45,121 nucleotides of DNA from the NCBI GenBank assembly GCA_020726405.1, contig DYSB01000005.1, positions 1-45,121 of the forward strand, in the 5' to 3' direction. Of the stretch, positions 25,801-33,209 are shown in pieces (within the stretch, counting starts at the first letter, position 1; every line of letters starts with the position of its first letter). Below the pieces are notes generated by a model. The model saw only the letters and a program-made list of their open reading frames with translations. It searched no databases and was not told the DNA's origin. This DNA is from Acetofilamentum sp. GTDB taxonomy: Bacteria; CAIWAD01. Both the position numbers and the translations under genes were made by a program.

Positions 25801-27303
25801 CACCACGTTGTTGTAGCGCGTGTGAGTGCTGGAAGTGGCAAAGCCCAGGCAGGCCACGGCGCCACCCGGTGTGGCGGCGTCGCCGGCTCGCAGGAAGGAC
25901 TCGGTGAAGTCGTCCCCATAGTCGAAGTCGCCTGTGGAACAGGTGAAGATGGTCGCCACCGGCGTGCGGGGCCCCTGCGCCAGGGAGGTGATGATGCTGT
26001 TGGAGAGCCCGTCCATGCCGATCCAGCCGCGGTAGTTGTAGAAGGAGATGCCGCTGTTGAACCACGAAGGCAGCTGGGCGGCGTCCACGCAGAAATTTGT
26101 GTCGATGTCGCTGTAGCCCCGCCGTTCCACCAGCTCGGAGGCGATACCCCGGCTCAGTTGTTTCATGGAGAGGTAGCATGCGCTGCTGCCCACCTGGAAG
26201 CTGGCGTGAGTGAGCCAGCTGGAGTTGCCCGAATAGGGGGCCGACTCGTACTGGAGAATCTTGTTGCACACCGTGGCCAGCTGGGCGGCGTTGTCCACGG
26301 ACAGGCGGCCCACCGCCACGTCTCCCAGGATGTCGTCGCCTTCGATCATGGCGTAGAAATGGTCGTAGCCGGTGCCGTCGGTGGGCAGATTGTAATCGCC
26401 ATCCACGTCACCCACCAGCAGCACAAAGGCCACGGGATCGGCGCTCTGGTATTCCGTGGCGATGCGGGCGCGGATCTCGGTGGTCGTGAAGGAGACCTGC
26501 GAATCCGTGACCACCACCACCGGATGGCCCTTCTTGCGTTTCCAGTCCAGCAGGGCCGTCAGATAGGGATTGGTCGCGCCGGCGCTCCTGACGAAGACCA
26601 GGTACTTGCCCGGTAGGGGCCCGCGATCGAAGAGCAGGTCGCGCAGGGCGCCGTCCTCCGTCGCGGTGCGCACCACCTGGCGCTCCAGCAGGCGGTCCAG
26701 CGATGTGTCACGCGCAGGCAGTTCGTAGGTGCGCGCGTTGCGCAGATCCTCGCCGGCGAAGGACAATTCAAAGACCATGCGCGACCAGACCCGGGCTTCG
26801 CCCGTGACGGGATTCACCTGCACAGGGAATAGGCTGGCTTTGGCCACGCGTTGGTTGCGCATCAGGGCCGGTTCGCCCAACTCCCAGGCCTGGGCGGGCC
26901 AGAATTCAGCGGTGGAGTAGACGACCTCGTCCCGCACCCAGGGCAGCGGAAGCTCGGCATCCGTGGACAGGCGCTCCTGGCAGGGCATCACGTCCAGGCC
27001 CGGCAGGATCTCCCAATCCCCCTCCACCAGCCGCAGCTGGACACCGGAGCGGTCCGGCAGTTCGAACAACTCCTGCACCGAGGGCAGGTCCGGCGCTCCG
27101 GGCCGACCGATCCAACCGGCGCCGTCCAGGGTGACTTCGAAGCCCGTGCCCGTCTCCGCCGGATTGAACTCCGGCGGGTCGAAGAGCACCTCCACCAGCC
27201 GGCCCGTGGCCCCCGACGTGGCGCGCACGTCCACCACAGGCGCAGCCTGGGCGGACACTCCCAGCGCCAGGACTAGCAGTCCGGCGCGCGTCCAGCGATT
27301 CAT
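22882..27303 (-). CDS. Gingipain-like (C25) multidomain secreted protein, paralogue 1
   Basis: The product has 1473 residues, with the start at 27303 after AAGGAG...GGGGAA. A signal peptide (1-20) and a gingipain-type propeptide (GAGWIGRPGAPDLPSVQ near 61-77) lead into a C25 caspase-like domain (about 230-560) with KYLVFVRSAG, FVLLVGDVDGDYNLPTD and GDVAVGRLSV. The nucleophile cysteine is present (TIFTCSTGDF, Cys455), but the place of the usual histidine, in NYRGW (423-427), is tryptophan. A carboxypeptidase-regulatory-like region, CARDB-like domains, a YGYWAYENGD beta domain (about 883), an Ig-like domain, a MAM/immune-inhibitor-like domain (about 1213-1400) and an FN3 tail follow. There is no FlgD-like module. 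It follows its paralogue by 32 bp. Peptidase activity is uncertain. Confidence 0.88.
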   Translation of the reverse strand: MNRWTRAGLLVLALGVSAQAAPVVDVRATSGATGRLVEVLFDPPEFNPAETGTGFEVTLDGAGWIGRPGAPDLPSVQELFELPDRSGVQLRLVEGDWEILPGLDVMPCQERLSTDAELPLPWVRDEVVYSTAEFWPAQAWELGEPALMRNQRVAKASLFPVQVNPVTGEARVWSRMVFELSFAGEDLRNARTYELPARDTSLDRLLERQVVRTATEDGALRDLLFDRGPLPGKYLVFVRSAGATNPYLTALLDWKRKKGHPVVVVTDSQVSFTTTEIRARIATEYQSADPVAFVLLVGDVDGDYNLPTDGTGYDHFYAMIEGDDILGDVAVGRLSVDNAAQLATVCNKILQYESAPYSGNSSWLTHASFQVGSSACYLSMKQLSRGIASELVERRGYSDIDTNFCVDAAQLPSWFNSGISFYNYRGWIGMDGLSNSIITSLAQGPRTPVATIFTCSTGDFDYGDDFTESFLRAGDAATPGGAVACLGFATSSTHTRYNNVVVGGYYGGLLEYDVPEVGACLLQGKYELYRTLPPSEQGNATNFAYWGNLMGDPGTVQWAGALAPLSAAVPATLPAGANHLTLTLTSGGQPVAGVVVCAWQNLATDIQARGLTDENGQVTVAFTGLQPGTLHVTATHRRHVPLLNTVTVSTGTANPALTGVNVGAGLLPNATLQAAALTISNQGSAALTNLNIGTTLDGQYGVLINPGLTLASLAAGASHTFTGLQVAPAQGLPSGTQLPVLLQVGSSQGSYPLLARLPVIAPNLVPGLPSYPVGALEPGSSATVRFNLANLGALAGTELELIFTPQVEDMLTTPGSPLSVGNLALGASTNVDVTMGALSSVNRGQPVPVRVDWTSHHGSLEGSFFIVVTVGGTLSASDPTGPDAYGYWAYENGDNSPLAAEYAWYAISAPEGGPGTEVLLTDDGNEQDAGRWVDLPFAFTYYGQTYTRAAICSNGFLSFDEGGFREWDFRNHVLPSSLGPDAMIAPMWDDHLTTGTSRGVWTWYDSAAHTFVISWYNLAANPSGGPNTFQLVLYDPALYPTLTGDGSFKFQYAVFNDMQSLDTDFPYCTVGFKDESSTRGMTIRHWTQQPTSTSPVAAGRAIYFTTPTGPVEDTHPPSLLVTPVGIVFAGETVTVQAAITDYSGVASATLNWRLANGSWNAVPMTQLVNYWTAQIPGQSIGAQVEYNVSAVDASEYANSGTSVLFTYSVHTLVFVEGFNGVSTFTHEGGGGLTDQWHLESARANEGSQSWKFGGADTLDYSNSAGGILTSPVITLPPGSAQIRASLQSWIQGETSSFYPDSCYDGALIQWRLNGGEWIDAAINPPLTHNLRWTAATAALRAWLGFPRMLFSGDSAGWAPITLNVPDGTTSVQVRLLFGSDTGTAREGWYVDDFRLTAVLPQGALPTVDDLSIATANNQIYLSWSAVPGALAYRIYESTGAYDGVPVQVGETSTPALQLPQSGARKFYTVLVVY

Positions 27304-27335
27304 CTTATTCCCCGTTCTCCTTGGTTCGGTCCGCA

Positions 27336-30300
27336 TCATTTCACCTGCGGGGCATGCCGCTCGAGGACCGTCACGGGCTGCCAGCCCGCGCGGGCGGCGG
27401 CCAAGGCGGCGCTCTGGTCGTCGCGCACGCCACGCACGTCGAAGCAGCGCATGCCCTGACCGGCGGACAGGGTGACACTGGTGCCTGTCACGATGGCGTC
27501 CACCGAGTTGCGGATCTCGTAGGCCGCGCCACCGTACACGCGGTAGGCGGCGGATCCATTGCCCGTCCAACTGAGCTGCACGCCGTTGCCCGCCGGGTTG
27601 ATCTGCAAGTTCTCCACCGGCGCCAAGTGCACGTGCCCGGTGGTCAACAGCAAGGCCTGCCCGCTGACCACGGCCGCCGCGTTGACACCCAGCACGTCGT
27701 TGTTCAGGTAGGTGATGCCCACGGTGCGCGTGCTGTTCTGGTGGCCCACCGTGCAGCTGGAGGCGTCCGTCACCTGCAGGTACTGCGCGAGGACCGGTGT
27801 GTCACCGGTGACGGTGGGGTACACGTTGGTGTTGAGGAAGACCAGTTGGAAGGTCTGCAGGTTGTTGGTGCCGTAGCGCGGCACGCCGATCCACGAGACC
27901 ACGAAGCGGTCGCCCGCGACGCTGGCCGCCGCCCGCACCTCGCCCGCAGTGCCGGGGTTGAGGTCGTCCCAAAAGGCGCAGATCATGTTGGCTTCGCCCT
28001 GGCTGGCCGCCAGGGTCGAGTTACTGTAGGCGGCTCCCCCGGTGCTGCCCAGCGCGACCCAGCCGTTGGAGCAGACGGTCAACGTGGTGAAGCTCGTGCC
28101 GAAGTAGGTGACGGGGAAGGGCAGGTCCATGGTCTGTGAGACGTCGTCGGAGTCCACCAGCGGGGTGCCCTGGCCGGCGATGTCCATCCACACGAAGTCC
28201 GGGCCTTCCACCGCGTCCATGCTGTCATACCAGCGGTAGCCGCCGCCGTCCGGACCGGTGGGGGGATTGCCGTCGACGATCGTGTAGCTCAAATGTCCGC
28301 TGTCCGCCGAGTTGGGCACCGCCGCGCTGTCCATGGCCCGGACGTAGTACTCCACGCTGCTGCCCAGGCTGTAGGCGGGCAGGGCGCCGACCCAGCTGTC
28401 TCCATTCGTGTGAAGCATGGCGCTGCTCTGCCAGGCCCCGGCCCCCACGCGGTGGAGGAGCAGGGCGGAACTGATCGCCGTCACGTCGCTGATCGTGCAG
28501 TTGACAGTCGGGGTCTCGCCGGGCTGCACGAAGGTCAGCGGCACGACCGCGATCACCGGCGGGGCCGCGTCCACCTGCACGGTGTAGGACGTGGTCGCCG
28601 TCGTGGTGACGTTGTGGTTTTCGGACGCATCCGTGGCGTCGATCTGGAACTCCACCTGCGTGCCCGCGCTCTGGCCCGGGATGGTCCCCGTGTACCACGT
28701 GCCGTCGTAGGCCATGGCCAGCGGGGTCCAGGCGCCGGCGTTGATGCGGTAACGCAGCGTGACGCTGGCCAGCCCGCTCATGTCCGAGGCCTGGGCCTGG
28801 ACCGTGACGGGGGACGGGGCGTAGATCGTGCCCACGGGCGTGACCATCACCGTCGGGGGGATGACGTCCACGAAATCACCGGACAAGGTGCTGACGTAGA
28901 TGGCCCGCCCCGCCGCGACCGTTGTGGTGGTGGTCGGCTGCTGGGTCCAATGGCGCAGGGTCAGGCCCATCGTGCTCGTGTGGTCCTTGAACCCGATGGA
29001 GCAGTAGGGGAAGTCCGTCTCGGCGGTCTGGGTGTCGTTGAAGGTCTGGTACTGGAACTTGAAGGGACCGTCCCCCGTGCTGGTCGGATAGTAGGCCGGA
29101 TCGTAGAGCACGAGCTGGAAGGAGTTGGGTCCGCCGCTGGAGTTGGCGCTCAGGTTGTACCAGCTGATCACGAAGGCGTGGGCCGTGCCGTCGAACCAGG
29201 TCCACGCACCGCGCGTGTTGCCGGTGGTGAGGTGGTCGTCCCACATGGGGGCGATCATGGCGTCCGGTCCCATGCTGGTGGGGAAGGTGTGGTTGCGGAA
29301 GTCGAACTCCCCGAACCCCGCTTCGTCGAAGCTGATGAAGCCGTTGGAGCACACCATGGCCTGCGAGTAGGAGCGCCCGTAGTAGTTGAAGGTGAAGGGC
29401 AGGTTGACCCAGGCGCCGTCGTCCTGCTGGTTGCCGTCGTCCGTCAGGGACACTTCGGTCCCGGCCCCGCCCTCCGGCGCGCTGATGGCGTACCAGCTGT
29501 AGGTCGGGGCGTACCCGGAGGCGTCGCCGTTCTCATAGGCCCAGTAGCCGTAGGCGTCGGGGCCGGTGGGATCGGTGGCTGACAGGGCCGCGCCCACGGT
29601 GAAGAGGAAGGTGTAGGAGCCGCTGATGCTGCCGCCCTGGCTGGTCCAGGCCACGGTCAGGGGGACGGGTTGGCCCCGATTGGCGCCGTCGGCCACCGTG
29701 AGGTTGAGCACCGCCGAGCCGGTGCCCCCCGCCGCGATGGTTCCCGCGGAGATGGCCCCGCTGTTGACCGTCAGCACGTCCGGCAGGGTGGATGTCACCG
29801 TGAGGGAGATGCCTGTTCCGGACACGGCGCCCGTGTTGCGCAAGGCCAGCGTGACGTTGCCGGTCTGTCCGGGGCTGAGCGTGCCGGTGACCGAGTTGGG
29901 CGTCAGCTCCGGACCCGCCAGCGGCACCAGGGCCTGCAGGGGATAGGTGCCCTGGGTGCTGGCCACGGACAGGCCCAAGGGCAGGACCGCGTCGTCCCCC
30001 AGTGTGCCCAGCGGGCTGATGGTCAGGCCATTGAAAGTGTACGAGGCGCCGGCCGCCAGGCTGGCCACGCTCAGCGTGGGCGTGTTGATGCTGCCATAGG
30101 CCGGCGGCAGGCTGGGGGTCAGCACCAGGTTCGTCATCGTGGCGCTGCCGCAATTCTGCAGCGTGAGACTCACCGCCTGGGCTCCGCCACCCGGCAGCAG
30201 GCCGATGCCCGCCCCCACCGAGGCCACCGTGGGCGCAGCCGTCGCGGCACCCACGGTCACCGTCTGCACCAGGGGCTGATGGCGGTGCTCCGTCGTCGTC

Positions 30301-32207
30301 ACGTACACGGTCCCGGCCTGCAGGCCGCTGAAGTTCAGCGTCACCTGCCCGGCGGCGTTGGTCAGGCCCTTCACCTGGATGTCCGTGGCCAGGTCCTGCC
30401 ACAGGCAGACTGCCGCGTCCGCCACCGGCTGGCCGCCGCTCGTCACCGTCAAGGTCAGGTAGTTGGCCCCCAGGCCCAGGGTGGAGGGAGTGTTCACGGC
30501 CAGGGCGGCCGGAGTGCCGGCCCACTGCTCCGTGCCCGGGTCGCCCATCAGGTTGCCCCAGTTGGCGAAGTTCGCCGCCTGGTACTGCTCGCTGGGCGGC
30601 AGCGTGGCGTAGAGTTCGTACTTGCCCTGCAGCAGGCAGGCGCCCACGCTGGGCAGGTCATGCTCCAACAGTCCCGAGTAGTAGCCGCCCACGACCACGT
30701 TGTTGTAACGCGTGTGGGTGCTGGAGGTGGCGAATCCCATGCAGGCCACGGCGCCACCCGGGTTGGAGGGGTCGCCCGCCATCAGGAAGGACTCGGTGAA
30801 GTCGTCCCCGCTGTTGAAATCGCCCGTGGAGCAGGTGAAGATGGTGGCCACCGGGGTGCGCGGGCCCTGGGCCAGCGACATGATGGTGGTGTTGGACAGC
30901 CCGTCCATGCCGATGTAGCCGCGGTAGTTGTAGAAGGAGATGCCGCTGCTGAACCAGCTGGGCAACTGGGAGGCGTCCGCGCAGAAGTTGGTGTCGATGT
31001 CGCTGTAGCCCCGCCGTTCCACCATCTCGGCCGCGATGCTGCGGCTGAGGTGCTTCATGGACAGGTAGCACGCGCTGCTGCCCACGTGGAGGCTGGCGTG
31101 GTTGAACCAGCCGGTGCTGGCGACGTAGGGCGCGGACTCGTACTGCAGGATCTTGTTGCAGACCGTGGCCAGCTGGGTGGCGTTGTCCACCGACAAGCGG
31201 CCCACGGCCACGTCGCCCAGGATGTCCGTGCCGTCCACCGTGGCGTAGAAGTGGTCGTAGGCGGTGTCGTCCGTGGGGATGGCGAAGGTTCCGTTCACGT
31301 CGCCCACCAGCAACACGAAATCCACCGGGTTGGCGCCGGTGTATTCGGCGATGATCCGGTTGCGGATGTTGCTCGTGGTGAAGCTGATGTCGTTCTGGCT
31401 GACCAGGACCACCCGGTGGCCCTTCTTGCGCTTCCAGTTCATCAGGTCCACGAAGGCCGGGTTGGCCTGGGCCGTGGTGTTGGCGAAGACCAGGTAGTTC
31501 CCGGGCAGCCGGCCCGTGTCGAACCAGCCCGTCTCCAGGGGGGCCGCATCCGGGGAATCCACGGTGGTGATCTGCTGGCGAACGGCGCGATCCAACGGCG
31601 AGTCCTGGCTGGCGAGCTGGAAGGTCCGCGCGTTGAGCGGGTTTCTTCCCTCGAAGCGCACGTCGAACACCATCCGCTGCCAGACCTTGGCCGTCCCGGT
31701 GACGGGGTTGACCTGGACAGGTTGGAAGGAGGCGGTCACCACGCGATGGTTGCGTAGCAGCGCCGGCGTGCCCAGTTCGTAGGGCTGACCCGGCCAGAAG
31801 GCATTGGTGGCATAGCGGGCTTCGTCCTCCACCCAGGCCAGCGGCAGCTCCGCATCCGTGTGCAGGCGCTCCTGGCAGGGCAGGACGTGGATGTCCGGCA
31901 CGAGTTCGAAATCGCCGTCCACCAGGGTCAACTGCACGCCCGAGAAATCGGGAATCTCCAGCAGGCGCTGGACGCTGGGAAGATCCGGCGCACCGGAACG
32001 GCCGATCCAACCCGCGCCGTCAAGCAGGACCTCGTGCCCGCTGAAGCCGCCCTGGTCACTCTCCACGAACTGGGGAGCGTCGAAGGTGATCTCCAACTGC
32101 CAGGTCTGCCCGTTCCCTACGGGCTGCAGCGAGAGGGACGGGGCTGCGTACAGGCCTCCGGCCATGAGCAAAGCCAGAACCAGGGCGTGGGGGGTTCGCC
32201 ACAACAT
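27336..32207 (-). CDS. Gingipain-like (C25) multidomain secreted protein, paralogue 2
   Basis: The product has 1623 residues and is first in the pair. The ATG at 32207 has GAGG upstream and starts a signal peptide. Domain order matches paralogue 1 up to the YGYWAYENGD domain (about 879): propeptide with GAGWIGRSGAPDLPSVQ, C25 domain with VLLVGDVNGTF and GDVAVGRLSV, nucleophile motif TIFTCSTGDF (Cys459). The histidine position, NYRGY (427-431), is tyrosine. The C-terminal half differs: two Ig-like units with PPTVMVTPVG and PPVIAVVPL, a second beta domain of the same type (about 1319) and an FN3-like tail, but no MAM domain. A good promoter lies about 90 bp upstream. The pair arose by tandem duplication followed by exchange of C-terminal domains. 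Confidence 0.88.
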   Translation of the reverse strand: MLWRTPHALVLALLMAGGLYAAPSLSLQPVGNGQTWQLEITFDAPQFVESDQGGFSGHEVLLDGAGWIGRSGAPDLPSVQRLLEIPDFSGVQLTLVDGDFELVPDIHVLPCQERLHTDAELPLAWVEDEARYATNAFWPGQPYELGTPALLRNHRVVTASFQPVQVNPVTGTAKVWQRMVFDVRFEGRNPLNARTFQLASQDSPLDRAVRQQITTVDSPDAAPLETGWFDTGRLPGNYLVFANTTAQANPAFVDLMNWKRKKGHRVVLVSQNDISFTTSNIRNRIIAEYTGANPVDFVLLVGDVNGTFAIPTDDTAYDHFYATVDGTDILGDVAVGRLSVDNATQLATVCNKILQYESAPYVASTGWFNHASLHVGSSACYLSMKHLSRSIAAEMVERRGYSDIDTNFCADASQLPSWFSSGISFYNYRGYIGMDGLSNTTIMSLAQGPRTPVATIFTCSTGDFNSGDDFTESFLMAGDPSNPGGAVACMGFATSSTHTRYNNVVVGGYYSGLLEHDLPSVGACLLQGKYELYATLPPSEQYQAANFANWGNLMGDPGTEQWAGTPAALAVNTPSTLGLGANYLTLTVTSGGQPVADAAVCLWQDLATDIQVKGLTNAAGQVTLNFSGLQAGTVYVTTTEHRHQPLVQTVTVGAATAAPTVASVGAGIGLLPGGGAQAVSLTLQNCGSATMTNLVLTPSLPPAYGSINTPTLSVASLAAGASYTFNGLTISPLGTLGDDAVLPLGLSVASTQGTYPLQALVPLAGPELTPNSVTGTLSPGQTGNVTLALRNTGAVSGTGISLTVTSTLPDVLTVNSGAISAGTIAAGGTGSAVLNLTVADGANRGQPVPLTVAWTSQGGSISGSYTFLFTVGAALSATDPTGPDAYGYWAYENGDASGYAPTYSWYAISAPEGGAGTEVSLTDDGNQQDDGAWVNLPFTFNYYGRSYSQAMVCSNGFISFDEAGFGEFDFRNHTFPTSMGPDAMIAPMWDDHLTTGNTRGAWTWFDGTAHAFVISWYNLSANSSGGPNSFQLVLYDPAYYPTSTGDGPFKFQYQTFNDTQTAETDFPYCSIGFKDHTSTMGLTLRHWTQQPTTTTTVAAGRAIYVSTLSGDFVDVIPPTVMVTPVGTIYAPSPVTVQAQASDMSGLASVTLRYRINAGAWTPLAMAYDGTWYTGTIPGQSAGTQVEFQIDATDASENHNVTTTATTSYTVQVDAAPPVIAVVPLTFVQPGETPTVNCTISDVTAISSALLLHRVGAGAWQSSAMLHTNGDSWVGALPAYSLGSSVEYYVRAMDSAAVPNSADSGHLSYTIVDGNPPTGPDGGGYRWYDSMDAVEGPDFVWMDIAGQGTPLVDSDDVSQTMDLPFPVTYFGTSFTTLTVCSNGWVALGSTGGAAYSNSTLAASQGEANMICAFWDDLNPGTAGEVRAAASVAGDRFVVSWIGVPRYGTNNLQTFQLVFLNTNVYPTVTGDTPVLAQYLQVTDASSCTVGHQNSTRTVGITYLNNDVLGVNAAAVVSGQALLLTTGHVHLAPVENLQINPAGNGVQLSWTGNGSAAYRVYGGAAYEIRNSVDAIVTGTSVTLSAGQGMRCFDVRGVRDDQSAALAAARAGWQPVTVLERHAPQVK

Positions 32208-32303
32208 GTGCTACCTCATGTGCATGGACGCGGACCGGCTCCGTTCCGGTGGAACCTGTCGCGTAGTGTGAGAAAACGTGTGAAGTCGGTTGGGCTTCGG
32301 AAG

Positions 32304-32332
32304 AGTATAGCGCGGCCGCTCCCGAGGTTCAA
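32304..32332 (-). promoter_or_regulatory. Sigma70-type promoter of the C25 gene pair
   Basis: On the minus strand, TTGAAC (32332-32327), exactly 17 bases, then TATACT (32309-32304). Both hexamers are close to consensus and stand out in this GC-rich DNA. Transcription would start near 32297, leaving a leader of about 90 bases before the ATG at 32207. Confidence 0.82.
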
Positions 32333-32416
32333 GACAATTCCAGCTTTAAAAAAGAAAGCGGAACGGTCCAGCCGCGGGGAAATCAAGCACTTGATGGGGT
32401 GGCGGAACGCCCGCTT

Positions 32417-32743
32417 CTACCCGCCCAGCGGCTGGGCTCGGACCTTCTCCAGGGTGGCCAGGCCACCCGTCAGCCGGGGACCCACGCGGGCCAGGAAGGA
32501 CTCCAGCCGCGGGGACTCGTCCACCAGCTCCACCACCAGCGGCAGCTTCTCCGCCAGGCGCAGCAGCTTGGCCGCGTGCAGCTGATGCCGGGTCCCGAAG
32601 CCGGCCACGCCGTGCAGGACCGTGCCCCCGGCCAGCCCGGCCTCCAAGGCCAGGGCCAGCAGGGCCTCCCAGGCCGGTCGGCCGTCCAGGCGGTCGGTCT
32701 CGCTGATGTAGAGGCGCAACAGGCAGGCGTCCTGCAGTTCCAT
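32417..32743 (-). CDS. DUF190 family protein
   Basis: A 108-residue protein whose ATG at 32743 is preceded by GGGAGG. It reads LLRLYISETDRLDGRPAWE, then GLAGGTVLHGVAGFG and LVVELVDESPRLESFL, the pattern of DUF190, a small PII-like ferredoxin-fold family often encoded beside the fluoride channel gene crcB. It follows crcB by 14 bp here, so the two are co-transcribed. The exact role is not known; a regulatory or accessory function in fluoride resistance is inferred from the recurring pairing. Confidence 0.9.
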   Translation of the reverse strand: MELQDACLLRLYISETDRLDGRPAWEALLALALEAGLAGGTVLHGVAGFGTRHQLHAAKLLRLAEKLPLVVELVDESPRLESFLARVGPRLTGGLATLEKVRAQPLGG

Positions 32744-32757
32744 TCCGACCTCCCGGG

Positions 32758-33135
32758 TTAGACCAATCGCGCCAGCCCCAGGCCCAGCACAAGGCTGAGC
32801 AGGCCCACCAGCGGGGGCAGCAGCAGGTTGGCCCCCGCCGCCAGCCACTGGCCGCCCTGCAGGAACTGGCCGCTTTCGAAGACCCAGGTGGAGAAGGTCG
32901 TGAAGGCGCCCAGGAAGCCCACCAGCAGGGGCGCGCGCCAGCCGGGCGGCAGCAGCAGGCGCTGATCCATCAGGCCCCAGAGGAAGCCGAAGAGCAGGCA
33001 GCCCAGCAGGTTGACAGTGAGCGTGCCCCAGGGAAAGCGCGTGCCGGCCTGCTGCTGGACCAGCCCGGCCAGGCCGTAGCGGGCCAGGGTGCCCAGGGCG
33101 CCGGCCCCGGCGAGCAGCAGGAGTTTCGTCAGCAT
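32758..33135 (-). CDS. crcB: Fluoride ion channel CrcB/Fluc
   Basis: The 125-residue protein has four hydrophobic helices. It carries the Fluc landmarks GALGTLARYGLAG, FPWGTLTVNLLGCLLFGFL (with the conserved asparagine) and GFLGAFTTFSTW (the phenylalanine-box helix with its break). Such proteins form dual-topology dimers that export fluoride across the inner membrane. It ends 14 bp before the DUF190 gene. The 74-bp gap to the upstream CotH gene is too short and lacks the conserved blocks of a fluoride riboswitch. No strong ribosome-binding site is visible. Confidence 0.93.
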   Translation of the reverse strand: MLTKLLLLAGAGALGTLARYGLAGLVQQQAGTRFPWGTLTVNLLGCLLFGFLWGLMDQRLLLPPGWRAPLLVGFLGAFTTFSTWVFESGQFLQGGQWLAAGANLLLPPLVGLLSLVLGLGLARLV

Positions 33136-33209
33136 GGCGCGTCCGGGCGGCAGGGGATGGGCATGGCGTCAAGGTCTCCACTTCTGGCGGCGGCGGGCCT
33201 GCCGGCAAG

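Noticed and set aside
33136-33209. Fluoride riboswitch upstream of crcB
   Set aside because: The 74-bp gap lacks the conserved GGNGATGG and GCTGATGCC blocks.
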